64,000 nucleotides of DNA. It comes from Natronomonas sp. CBA1123. Lineage in GTDB: Archaea > Halobacteriota > Halobacteria > Halobacteriales > Haloarculaceae. Shown piece after piece: positions 8,062 through 16,800 of the stretch. Below the pieces are notes generated by a model, which saw only the letters and a program-made list of their open reading frames with translations, was not told the DNA's origin and made no database searches. Position numbers and translations under genes: made by a program. How positions within the stretch are numbered: position 1 is the stretch's first letter; every line of letters begins with the position of its first letter. The DNA lies in contig NZ_WPCC01000001.1 in NCBI RefSeq assembly GCF_009741925.1, forward strand, positions 211,268-275,267, given 5' to 3'.

Positions 8062-8628
8062 ATGTCCGCCCTCCCGCCATGGATAGAACGTCGAATCGAC
8101 CGGGGGACCGATTTCGACGCGATTCGAGTCGGACTCGTCGAATCGCTACTCCAGACAGACCAGCCGTTCCTCTCGACTAGACAGTTGTGTACGGACGTTT
8201 TTCCCGATATCGAAGACGAGATACTTCTGGAGCAACTGGACGAACTCCGAGCGAGCGACATCATCGCCACGGCATCGTACGACGAGCCGGCAACGCTGCA
8301 TTACATCAGGTACCCGGAATCAAAGCAGCCACCGACCGTCCAGTCGGGCCGACATCTCACGGCAGCCAATCCGTTAGACCACCTCTCACTGCGTCGGTTC
8401 CTCACGATGCGGGACACCGCCGGCGTCCGTACGTTGGTGCTGGCCGGCTTTCAATTGAGCCTCCTACTGTTGGCTCTCGGCAGTGTATTGACTGTGCTCG
8501 GTATCGACCCGGGGTCGAAGAGTGACCTCGTTCTCTGGGATACTGCGTTCGACCTCTTCGGCGTCTGCCTGCTGCTGTTGGTCACCGAGCGAGTAGTCCA
8601 CCGGGTGCGCTCCAACCCCACCAACTGA
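8062..8628 (+). CDS. membrane winged-helix protein, paralogue B
   Basis: 188 residues, collinear with the protein at 4905-5480: WIERRIDRG opening, winged helix (VESLLQTDQPFLSTRQLC), wing (YDEPATLHYIRYPES), a conserved bridge (NPLDHLSLRRFLTMRDTAGV) and two C-terminal membrane helices. ATG was chosen over the longer open frame because homology with the paralogue begins there and TTTATCCC sits about 28 bases upstream. Likely a membrane-tethered regulator facing the cytoplasm. It is 78 bases upstream of an M48 protease gene on the same strand. Confidence 0.8.
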   Translation: MSALPPWIERRIDRGTDFDAIRVGLVESLLQTDQPFLSTRQLCTDVFPDIEDEILLEQLDELRASDIIATASYDEPATLHYIRYPESKQPPTVQSGRHLTAANPLDHLSLRRFLTMRDTAGVRTLVLAGFQLSLLLLALGSVLTVLGIDPGSKSDLVLWDTAFDLFGVCLLLLVTERVVHRVRSNPTN

Positions 8629-8706
8629 ACGACGGGACGACTGCCCGAATCGGCCATCGAAGTCGGTACTCAACGTTTTTCAGCACCTGTTCCGAAGCCG
8701 TTCGTG

Positions 8707-9699
8707 ATGCCCTCCAAGCACCTCGAATTGTATGTTGGAATGGTCGGTGCCGTCGCCGGAATCGGCGTCGTTACCGTTGGGTTTCTCGCGGGAACGTGGG
8801 GCGTCTTTTACGCTATTCTCACTTTTCTCGAAATCGGTTCGCCAGCCATGCTTTCGGCCGGAATCACTGCGATAATCCTGTTGACCGTCGGCTATCTCGA
8901 ATACAGGCAGGTCGACACGATAGAGCGGTTCGCGGACGCCCAGACCGTGAGTCGAGATACGGCACCGGAACTGTACGAAACGGCTACTCGAATCGCAGCC
9001 CAACTCGACGTACCTGTCCCCCGTATTGCGATAGCGGAACGGGACGTCCCCGAAGCGTTGGCGGTCGGCTTCCGGCCAGATGCCGTTCACTTGGTGCTCT
9101 CGCGTGGCACCCTCGAAGCGCTCGAGGGAACTGACGAGTTGGAAGCGGTACTCGCTCACGAACTCGCTCACGTCAAAAACCGAGACGCGATGATTATGAC
9201 CGCCGTTTCGCTCCCGGTCGTCCTCGCCGAGGGGCTGGGGACTCGGGTTTCGAAGGTGGAGAATCCCGGTTGGGGCGCCATTGTCGTCGTCCCGCTGGCG
9301 TTCCTCTCGACGGTCGTTTGGGTTATCGGACGAACAATCGTCGCCCGGCTTTCGAGAGTCCGAGAGCGGGCAGCCGACCGGGCTGCCGCGGAGGCGACCG
9401 GTTCGCCCGCCGCTCTCGCCAGCGCGCTCCAGCGGCTGGACCGAAACATCGCCGAGACACCGAACCAAGACCTCCGGGCGGTTGCGGGTGTCTCGTCGCT
9501 ATCCATTCTCTCGCTCGAACCGGACGACCCCGAGAAGGTGATGCTCGGCCCCGACGGCGAAACCGAACCGTCCTACTGGTGGCTTCGAAAACGGCTCCAC
9601 AGAATCGAACGACGGCTCTTCGATACGCATCCGCCGACGCGGGACCGAATCGAGGCACTGTCGGCCGAAGCGCGTCGACGAGAACAGACAAAAAAGTAG
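8707..9699 (+). CDS. HtpX-like M48 family zinc metalloprotease
   Basis: 330 residues from ATG, which immediately follows an in-frame GTG. Two N-terminal membrane helices (VGAVAGIGVVTVGFLAG, AGITAIILLTVGYLEY) precede the zinc motif LAHELAHVKNRDAM (HExxH). Two further hydrophobic segments follow (VSLPVVLAEGLG, VVVPLAFLSTVVWVIGR), then RERAADRAAAEATGSP, which supplies the third zinc ligand (E of RAAD/E). This is the HtpX/Ste24-like M48B layout: membrane protease with a cytoplasmic active site that degrades misfolded membrane proteins. Lying amid membrane regulators, it supports an envelope-quality-control role for the block (inference). Confidence 0.9.
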   Translation: MPSKHLELYVGMVGAVAGIGVVTVGFLAGTWGVFYAILTFLEIGSPAMLSAGITAIILLTVGYLEYRQVDTIERFADAQTVSRDTAPELYETATRIAAQLDVPVPRIAIAERDVPEALAVGFRPDAVHLVLSRGTLEALEGTDELEAVLAHELAHVKNRDAMIMTAVSLPVVLAEGLGTRVSKVENPGWGAIVVVPLAFLSTVVWVIGRTIVARLSRVRERAADRAAAEATGSPAALASALQRLDRNIAETPNQDLRAVAGVSSLSILSLEPDDPEKVMLGPDGETEPSYWWLRKRLHRIERRLFDTHPPTRDRIEALSAEARRREQTKK

Positions 9700-9894
9700 A
9701 TAGACCGAGCAGCGTCAACGAGGCACCGTTCGATGCGGACGTTCGTTTTCGTCGCCTCGAAAAGAGGGCGGCAGTGGGGGATTACGGAGGGGGTGGAGGG
9801 AACGGATTTTCGCTTCGGCGTCGGATACTGCTCCCGCCTCCGACTCGGCGGGCACCTAATCGTGCACAGGTAAGTAACATCAAACCGCCCGCAG

Positions 9895-9913
9895 TGTTTC
9901 AATTCGTGAAACA
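9895..9913. promoter_or_regulatory. operator TGTTTCA-N5-TGAAACA upstream of the AIM24 gene
   Basis: A perfect 7-5-7 inverted repeat ends 48 bases before the AIM24 start codon and 12 bases before a TATA-like TTTTACTC (9926-9933). The same motif at the same offset precedes the genes at 10973-11515 and 11788. A position just outside BRE/TATA suggests an activator site. Confidence 0.6.
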
Positions 9914-9960
9914 GTGCCCTGCCGGTTTTACTCATCAGTTGTGAAACCTCGGGTGTCGCC

Positions 9961-10620
9961 ATGAACTTAGAAGAATTCACCCAATCGCACGCCCCCACGG
10001 AGAGCGAAGACGGCTTTCGGAAGACGAACAATCGACTGCTCGAAATCCCCGTCGATGGGACGGTGATGATAAAGGCCGGGTCGATGATTGGATACACCGG
10101 CGAGATGACGTTCACCGGAAAATCCTCCGCCGAGGGTGGACTCACCGGGTTCGTCAAGGAGGCGGTGACGAGCGAGGGGACGCCGATTATGGAAGCCGAG
10201 GGGAGCGGTCGGCTCTACGTTGCCGACCGAGGCAAAAAGGTCCAAATCCTCGACCTCGACCCCGACGAATCGATTTCGGTCAACGGCAACGATATCCTTG
10301 GCTTCGGGTCCACGGTCGATTACGAAATCAACACCATCGGAAGCCTCTCGGAAGCGGCCGCCGGGGGACTGACCAACGTCTATCTCACCGGTCCCGGACA
10401 GGTCGCCATCTCGACGCACGGCGACCCATTGGTGATGACACCGCCGGTCGTGACCGACCCCGACGCAACCGTCGCGTGGAGCACCAATCTCTCGCCGTCG
10501 TTCAGGACGAACAAGATGATTGAAATCGGACAAACCTCGGGTGAGACGATACAGATGGAGTTCACCGGCTCCAACGGGTTCGTCGTCATTCAACCGCACG
10601 AGGAAGGCTCACAGCTGTGA
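9961..10620 (+). CDS. AIM24 family protein
   Basis: 219 residues, beta-rich, without membrane segments. The features VMIKAGSMIGYTGEMTF, ILGFGSTVDYEI, NVYLTGPGQVAISTHGDPL and the closing GSNGFVVIQPHE are hallmarks of the AIM24/TIGR00266 family. Its yeast relative is a mitochondrial membrane-organising protein, and prokaryotic members are trimeric beta-prism-like proteins of unclear role. Start at ATG with a TTTTACTC promoter about 30 bases upstream, i.e. nearly leaderless. It carries the GTTTCA-type operator, linking it to two other promoters in the block. Confidence 0.85.
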   Translation: MNLEEFTQSHAPTESEDGFRKTNNRLLEIPVDGTVMIKAGSMIGYTGEMTFTGKSSAEGGLTGFVKEAVTSEGTPIMEAEGSGRLYVADRGKKVQILDLDPDESISVNGNDILGFGSTVDYEINTIGSLSEAAAGGLTNVYLTGPGQVAISTHGDPLVMTPPVVTDPDATVAWSTNLSPSFRTNKMIEIGQTSGETIQMEFTGSNGFVVIQPHEEGSQL

Positions 10621-10622
10621 CC

Positions 10623-10646
10623 CAGCGCCGAGCTGAAGCGGCGCTG
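10623..10646 (+). terminator. 8-bp stem-loop after the AIM24 gene
   Basis: CAGCGCCG and CGGCGCTG pair perfectly around an 8-base loop, two bases after the AIM24 stop codon. No T-tract follows, so it is a weak candidate as a classical archaeal terminator. It may instead shield the 3' end or act on the next gene, whose start is about 40 bases downstream. Confidence 0.35.
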
Positions 10647-10687
10647 TCCCCGATTGTCGGAGGGTAATCGAGAGGTCAGTTCTGTCC

Positions 10688-10957
10688 ATGCATCCATCCC
10701 GTCTGGTATCGGCCTGTTTTCTCGTGGTTAGCATCCTGCTGTTGGCGCAACTCGGAACGACCGAACCACTCCAGGCGACAGCGGCCACGGTGCTGCAGGC
10801 CAGTGGTGGTATCGTGCTGTTCGTCGGTGCGGTATACGGTTTCGTTCGATACGAAGCAAACCCGATTGTGACGGAGTACGGACCGATGACGTACGTACTC
10901 GTCTTTGGGACGTTCGTGTGGGCAACTGGAATCGCCGTCCGATTGCTGCTTGGCTAG
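10688..10957 (+). CDS. small three-span membrane protein
   Basis: 89 residues, almost entirely hydrophobic: spans at about 6-24 (VSACFLVVSILLLAQL), 32-52 (VLQASGGIVLFVGAVYGFV) and 66-87 (MTYVLVFGTFVWATGIAV). No recognisable motif. It follows the AIM24 gene on the same strand and converges with the Tat lipoprotein gene 15 bases further on. Function unknown; probably part of the membrane/envelope set here. Confidence 0.65.
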   Translation: MHPSRLVSACFLVVSILLLAQLGTTEPLQATAATVLQASGGIVLFVGAVYGFVRYEANPIVTEYGPMTYVLVFGTFVWATGIAVRLLLG

Positions 10958-10972
10958 TCGGCGGCGACGGAA

Positions 10973-11515
10973 TCAGGAACTGCTCTCGGCGTCTTCGAGG
11001 TCGCTGAGTTCTTCGATGACCGTTATCTCGATGGGGTTCTCCGAACTACCGACACCGAGACCGACGACGATGTGTTCGTCCGCCGGCGCGGTGACATCCA
11101 CCGACCGTTCGGCCGACCCGACGCCGTTTATTTCGCTGTCCTCATCCAAATCGAGCGTAATCGTATACGCCCCGGCGTCCGTCAGGACGTCTCCGTAGGT
11201 GTTGTCACCGTTTTCGTCGGGGTCGTCGGTTCCCTCGCTGCCCGCGTCGTCTTCCTCGTCACTCGCCGCGAGTTCGAACTGCTCGTCGAGGACGGGTTCG
11301 TCGTTCGGGTCGGTAACCTGAATCGACCCTGCCCGCACCTCGTTCGTCTCGTTGAACAGGTTTACGTCGTCGAGAACTAGGCTTCCAAGGCTGTTCATCA
11401 GGTGCGTACAACCGGCGAACCCAGCGACCGCTGCGCTCGTGCTGAAGGCGAGAAATCGACGTCGACCGACTCCTGATGCAACTGCGGACTGCAACGTACC
11501 GTTGTCCGATGGCAT
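10973..11515 (-). CDS. Tat-exported lipoprotein, unknown function
   Basis: 180 residues. The N-terminus has a twin-arginine signal (VGRRRFLAFSTSAAVAG) ending in a lipobox FAGC, so the mature protein should be lipid-anchored outside the membrane, the usual haloarchaeal route. The mature domain is acidic and beta-rich, with an insert of D/E/G (roughly residues 84-105) and strands such as AYTITLDLDED. It resembles short haloarchaeal immunoglobulin-like lipoproteins; no enzyme motif. It is transcribed away from a GTTTCA-N5-TGAAAC palindrome located 46 bases before its start. Confidence 0.8.
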   Translation of the reverse strand: MPSDNGTLQSAVASGVGRRRFLAFSTSAAVAGFAGCTHLMNSLGSLVLDDVNLFNETNEVRAGSIQVTDPNDEPVLDEQFELAASDEEDDAGSEGTDDPDENGDNTYGDVLTDAGAYTITLDLDEDSEINGVGSAERSVDVTAPADEHIVVGLGVGSSENPIEITVIEELSDLEDAESSS

Positions 11516-11560
11516 AGCAACGACACCTCCACACGCGGGGGTTATCAGTCACCGAGCACC

Positions 11561-11577
11561 GTTTCAGGCCCTGAAAC
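11561..11577. promoter_or_regulatory. operator GTTTCAGGCCCTGAAAC
   Basis: A perfect 17-base palindrome, 46 bases upstream of the Tat lipoprotein start (minus strand) and about 12 bases beyond a TATA-like GATAACC at 11541-11547. It matches the AIM24 operator in half-site and spacing. Confidence 0.6.
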
Positions 11578-11726
11578 GCTTCGGTGATGTACGAGACCGT
11601 TTGTCAGTCGATGAATCGACACACACCGGAACGACGACTCGAAGCCAGCAAGCACCGTTCGGAACCGGTTTCGTGGCGGTGTCCGCACCCTCCATAGCGA
11701 ACGCGGGGGCCTACATCTCCGGGCAG

Positions 11727-11763
11727 TGTTTCAGAGACTGCAACAGAGGACCGCGTTTTATTC
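11727..11763 (+). promoter_or_regulatory. operator plus TATA box for the membrane protein gene at 11788
   Basis: TGTTTCA-N5-TGCAACA (11727-11745), one mismatch from the AIM24 operator, ends 10 bases before TTTTATTC (11756-11763), which is itself about 25-30 bases before the GTG start. The geometry equals that of the other two GTTTCA sites. Confidence 0.55.
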
Positions 11764-11787
11764 ATATCAACAAAGTAGAGGCGTCGT

Positions 11788-12243
11788 GTGGTGTCGACTG
11801 AATTGGGCGCCGTCGCCGTGTTTACAGCCGTCGTGCTGTTCGTCTGGTCTCCGTTGTTGGTCGTCGAGCGCCTCCGGGCACTGTTTGTTTGGCCGACGCG
11901 CTGGATGGCCCTGAATTACGCTCTCGTCGGAGCGGGGGTACTCCTCGTTCAGTGTCTGTCGTATTTCGCCGTATTCCTCCTCGCAGCAGGGACAGGGATG
12001 GTCACCGGTGGTGACGCGGCCGCAATCGTCGGCGGCGTCGTCATCGTGAACCTTGCCGTTCCGAGCGCCGGAGCGATTGCGGCGCTCCGAACGCTTCCAG
12101 CCCGCGGCATCTGGTCACCGGCTGGCGATGGATTGAGCGGGCGAATCGCACTCGGAGTGGGAGTCCTTTGGTACGCCATCGTCACGACCGTCCTCTTCCT
12201 CGTCATCGGAGCGGTGATTCTGGTTGCAAACCTTCCGACGTAG
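11788..12243 (+). CDS. four-span membrane protein, unknown function
   Basis: 151 residues, starting at one of two adjacent GTG codons; the TATA box about 28 bases upstream fits a leaderless transcript. Hydrophobic spans lie at about 5-24, 42-68, 78-98 and 122-148 (YAIVTTVLFLVIGAVILVA). No family signature recognised. It ends 16 bases before the convergent erythromycin-esterase-like gene. Its promoter carries the GTTTCA-type operator, tying it to the AIM24 and Tat-lipoprotein genes. Confidence 0.7.
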   Translation: MVSTELGAVAVFTAVVLFVWSPLLVVERLRALFVWPTRWMALNYALVGAGVLLVQCLSYFAVFLLAAGTGMVTGGDAAAIVGGVVIVNLAVPSAGAIAALRTLPARGIWSPAGDGLSGRIALGVGVLWYAIVTTVLFLVIGAVILVANLPT

Positions 12244-12259
12244 CCGAGGGCCAAGACAG

Positions 12260-13651
12260 CTACTCTCCGGATGTGAACTGCGCCGGCGTGACGTTTTGAA
12301 CGAATAATACGCCGTCGTAGGTGTCACCGGGGGATGCCGGCAGGGGGACGGACCCTCGCTGGGCGGCGCTCGGGACCGAGAACTGAATCTTGGAAATCCC
12401 CTCGAGCCATCGGTCGATGTTCGCGTCGTTTCGAGCGTCGTCGAAATCGAGGAAGAGCCGTGAGTTCGAGGCCGACACGAACGTCGCTGCAAGCGTTCCG
12501 TCTATCGGCTCGCCAAGGTCGAAGGACTTGAATTCGGTCCGAGCGTGATTCGTCGGGACGCCAAACGACCCGGTGCCGAACAGTTGTCCGAGCGAATAGT
12601 AGTCCGCCCCGAACTCGTCGGTTAGGTGCTGGCCCATTCGCGCGTTTGTCTCGCCCGACCCGCGGTAGCCCCGCATCGTATGATTTGAGTTTCCCAAAAC
12701 GACGGCGCGGTCGGCGCCCGTCCAGTCACGCAGCCACGAGACGTTCCGAGCCATCGCCCCGTCACGAAGCGCCTCGGCGTGAGCAGTCCCCTCTTGGTGG
12801 CTCGTCTCGAAGAACCGCAGTCCCCGTTCGAGCGTCCAGACGTGTCGCATCGTCAGTTGCCACGCCGACAGCGAACGCCGGTCGACGTACGTTGATTTCT
12901 TCGTCCGGAGCCGTTCTCGGAGTTCTTCGAGGAACGAGACACGGTCGTCGGTGATGAACTCGGCATCCGACTTCTCCGAGGGCGGCACCGTGAGCGGCTC
13001 CAATCTGTCCGTTATCTCGCTCAGATACTCCGAATCGACCGCCTCGAAATACGAGCGAATCGCCTCGGCGTTCGTGTGGTAGAATTGGGCGTCGTACCCG
13101 TAGACGACGACTTGGTCGTCGTCGGCACGCCCGGCATTGAACTCACGAAGCCACTCGAAGAGCTCTCGGAGACCCGCTGTCTGCCAGAAGTAGAAATCCA
13201 ACGACGACATCGCGTCTTCGAGACGTCCGTCGCCACCCGTGACGTACTCGTTGATTGCTTCGAAATCACCGAGCGTCCCTTCCATCGCAATCAGTCGATA
13301 CCCGTGATTCGAAACGAGTCGCCGAATCAAGTGATACGGAGCGGTTTTGAACTCTCGCACCCCGTGGGAGTTCTCACCGATGCCGACTATCGGTGCCGTC
13401 GAGACGGTCGAAGCGACGGTGTCGAATCCGTCGGACGAAGCCGAAAACGCGACGGGGACCGACTGTTGCTCGATTGCGGCGAGGGGGACACTAGAGTCCC
13501 CTTCATCCGGTGTGCCGGATGGGGTGGCGTCGTCCGGCGTGGGCGTCCCGCCAGTCTCGGAGTCGTTCGAGCACCCGGCGAGTGAACTGACACCCGTCGT
13601 GGCAAGTATCGTAGCGAACTGTCGACGCGAAATTCGGTTGGAGGGCAGCAT
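12260..13651 (-). CDS. Tat lipoprotein of the erythromycin esterase family
   Basis: 463 residues. A Tat signal (SRRQFATILATTGVSSLAGC) with lipobox predicts a surface lipoprotein, followed by a Thr/Pro/Gly-rich linker. The catalytic domain has family motifs IVGIGENSHGVREF, IAMEGTLGDFEAINEYV, RDGAMARNVSWLRD and VLGNSNHT, matching the erythromycin-esterase/succinoglycan-biosynthesis fold (PF05139) with its conserved Glu and His residues. Family members include macrolide lactone esterases, but most are uncharacterised. Surface anchoring in a haloarchaeon points to a hydrolase for an unknown extracellular substrate rather than antibiotic resistance. Confidence 0.85.
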   Translation of the reverse strand: MLPSNRISRRQFATILATTGVSSLAGCSNDSETGGTPTPDDATPSGTPDEGDSSVPLAAIEQQSVPVAFSASSDGFDTVASTVSTAPIVGIGENSHGVREFKTAPYHLIRRLVSNHGYRLIAMEGTLGDFEAINEYVTGGDGRLEDAMSSLDFYFWQTAGLRELFEWLREFNAGRADDDQVVVYGYDAQFYHTNAEAIRSYFEAVDSEYLSEITDRLEPLTVPPSEKSDAEFITDDRVSFLEELRERLRTKKSTYVDRRSLSAWQLTMRHVWTLERGLRFFETSHQEGTAHAEALRDGAMARNVSWLRDWTGADRAVVLGNSNHTMRGYRGSGETNARMGQHLTDEFGADYYSLGQLFGTGSFGVPTNHARTEFKSFDLGEPIDGTLAATFVSASNSRLFLDFDDARNDANIDRWLEGISKIQFSVPSAAQRGSVPLPASPGDTYDGVLFVQNVTPAQFTSGE

Positions 13652-13812
13652 GCGTCAACATGGGAGTTGCCACCCTCGGGTGAAAAATCTACATATCAAG
13701 TGTTCGTCGTTTGCCGATGAAAGTTGTTAACTGTGGGGCGTACGCAGAATGAACCTTGACCTGACAGAACGCTGGTGTGAGGCCGCAGTGGGTCGTTACG
13801 ACCGTCTCCGTC

Positions 13813-16800
13813 TCACTCCTTCCGCCCCCACGCTTTGAACAGTTCGTCTCGTGTTCGAAGCCCGTCGGTCGGCAGGGCGTGGTTCGCCACGTAGGACTCG
13901 GCGTCGTGTTCGTTGTCCCACATCGCCTGGTGGGCTTCGGGGAGGTCCTCCCAGTCGACCAGTTCGGGCGTCGTGATGTCGAGAGCGCCGGCGTCGATGG
14001 CGGCGTTCAACTGCTGGACCTCGTAGGCGTTCGACAGGTGACTGCCGAGAATCGACGCGGTCGGCATGTGAATCTCGCGTTGGCGCATCCAGACCTGCGG
14101 CGCGTAAAACGAGTACCGCCGGTCTTCGAGGCTCTCGCTGTAGACGACGCGGCCTGTGTGGGGGCGGACGAGCATCGTCGAGACGCCAAGCGAGTCCTGC
14201 CCGGCGCGTTCGAACACCACGTCCGGGTAGCCGCGTGGGTTCTCCGGCGTCCGGAGGTGTTCGCCGATTGCCTTCCCGAGCGGCTTGAACGCCGAATCGG
14301 TGTAGGCCTGGACGGCCTGCTTGAACGCCTCGGGGTCGGCTTGTGGATGGGGCAGTTCCGGCATCGTCTCGGGCCACTCGAAGTCGTCCTCGCGGCGCTG
14401 TAACCCTTCGATGGAGTAACTGCCGGCGACGGAATCCCCGTAGCCGAGCGATTCGACGAACTCCCGCTGTTCGTCGGTGTAGGCGACGACCACGACGGTC
14501 GCGTCTTTCTCGCGGGCCGCCTCGATTGCTCGCAGCCCCACCTCGTCGAGAACATCGTCGGGGCCGGTATCGGTGCCGTAGTAGACGACGGCACCGTCGC
14601 CGGCACGCAAATCGACGCGGTCGAACATCGTCTCGGGCGTCTCGCTGCCGGGCTTACCGAGGAACGTCAGCTCGTAGCCCGTCGAAGCGCCCCAGAAGGT
14701 GAGCGTGCCGCCCTCCCCGAGTGTCTGGAAGGTGCGGGGGAAGGACTGCTCGCCGGCGTGACTCACCGCGTAATCCGCACGCGTGCCGTGGTGTGATTCG
14801 AACGCTTCGACGAACGGCTGGCCGGCTTCCTTCCAGTCGTCCCACGCCTCGGGGTCGCGGGGAATCGGCCCCCAGATGTCGTCGTACGGCGGTTCGGTCC
14901 GGTCGATTGCGTGGGCGCCCGCCGAGGCTATCCGGTCGGCCCGGTCGGCGCTCGAACACAGGCCGGTCACCGAGACGCCGTTGCGCGTGGCGGTCCGGAC
15001 GGACTCCCAGCCGGTGCCGGTCGCGCCGCCCTCGACGAACATCGCCGTCTCCGATTCGATGTCGAGGGTGGTGAACAGCGCCCGATACACCGTTCCGAGC
15101 GCGAGGACGTACGACCCGGCCTCTTCGAGCGTCGCCTCGGCCGGAATCGGATGGACCTGCGGCCCCTGTGCGACCATGAACTGCTGGTGGCTGCCGTCGG
15201 GTTCCTCGTAGCCCTGGATGCTGAAGCCGGCGTACATCGGGTCCAGCCCCATCCGCGGGGACAGCAGGTCGCTCTGCCCCGAGTAGACGGTGACGAGGTC
15301 GCCGACCTGTACGCGGCCCTGTTCGCGGACGGCCGCCCCCTGCTCGACGACGAGGGCGACGCCGCCGCTGCCCGTGATGTGGCGGTCGCTGTCGTGGTTG
15401 TCGAACTGGCTGACGGGGATGCCGGTCACCGCCCAGATGTCGTTGAAGTTCACCTCGCTGGCGAGGACGTACAGCAACACCTCGTTGGGACCGGGCTCTT
15501 CGACCGGGTAGACACCCTCGAGTTCCGCCTCGCGTGGGTCGCCGTGGTTCGGTTCGCCCGTCTCGGGGGCCTTCTCGACGGCGAAGCCGAACTGCCAATC
15601 TGGGACCTCGTCGACGCCGGGGTAGAACGGCTCGCCGACGGGAATGGCCTCGCCCGAGTCGATTAGCTCCTCGGCGTCCTCGATACCGGGAGCCTCCCGT
15701 GGTCGAAGCGGCAACGGCTCGCTTCGCTTGTCGAGGAACTTCTCGATGCCGGTCTTGCCACCGTCGGGGTCGACGACGGCGGCCCCGAAGTGCTCCGCTT
15801 CGGTCGCATACCCCGTCTCGATGCCGTCCTCGAAGCCCGTCCGGATGGCGTCGACAGCGCGGTCGAAGGCGGCCGCCCGGCCGGCGCTCGCGTGTTCACA
15901 CTGCCGGCGGTTGCGAGCCACGTCAGGGTCGTCGAGGACATCTTCGTCGAACTCGCCGGGCGTCCGCCAGCGCTCGCGAGCGGCCCCTCGGTCCTCCTGG
16001 GCGTCGCGAAGCGTCGCCGTTTCGCCGCGGACGTGGGCCCGTGCGAGCGCCGCCGCCCGCGACCGGGCCGTCGTTTCGGTCGCCACCTCGTCGATAAGTC
16101 CCATCGCCTCGGCGTCGTCGGCGTCGACCGACCGGCCGTTCGTTATCATCGTCACCGCGTCGACGATACCCTCCGTTCCGCGCTCCTCGGCGAGGACTCG
16201 CGGCAGGCGCTGAGTGCCGCCGTAGCCGGGGATGAGGTTCAACCGGAGTTCCGGTTGCCCGAACTCGACGTGGTCGTCGGCGACGGTGTAGTGGGTCGCC
16301 AACTGCAGTTCGTTGCCGCCGCCCAGGGCGACGCCGTTGACGGCCGCGACGACCGGTACCGAGAGCGTCTCCAGTTTCCGGAAGGCCTCGTGGGCCTTCG
16401 TCGCCAGCGTCCGGGCGGTGTCGGCCTCGTGGACCTCCTCGAGGAACTGCTCGATGTCGGCGCCGGCGACGAACGCCTCGCTCTCGCTGGCGAGGACGAC
16501 CGCGTCCACGTCCTCGCGGCGGTCGAGGTGGTTCGCGACGGTGTTGAGTTCGTCCAGCGCCCGCTCGGTGAGCGCGTTGACCGGCGGGTTGTCGATGACG
16601 ACCGTCGCCACGTCCGCATCGGCCCCCGGAACAGTGTTGTACTGTACCGTGAAGAACCGATACTCGTCGAGAACCTCCTGTTCGCGGGCGATGCGCTGTC
16701 GGCGCCGCCACCGCTCGGCTTTCGGCCGAATCGCCTCGACCGCCCCCGGATTCTTCAGCGTCGTCGTATCGCCGGGGTCCTCACCCGACAGCATCGCTGT

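Noticed and set aside
9733..9873. A 46-codon frame starting at ATG between the M48 and AIM24 genes.
   Set aside because: No membrane or motif signal, no promoter element, and Arg/Gly-rich composition suggest chance.
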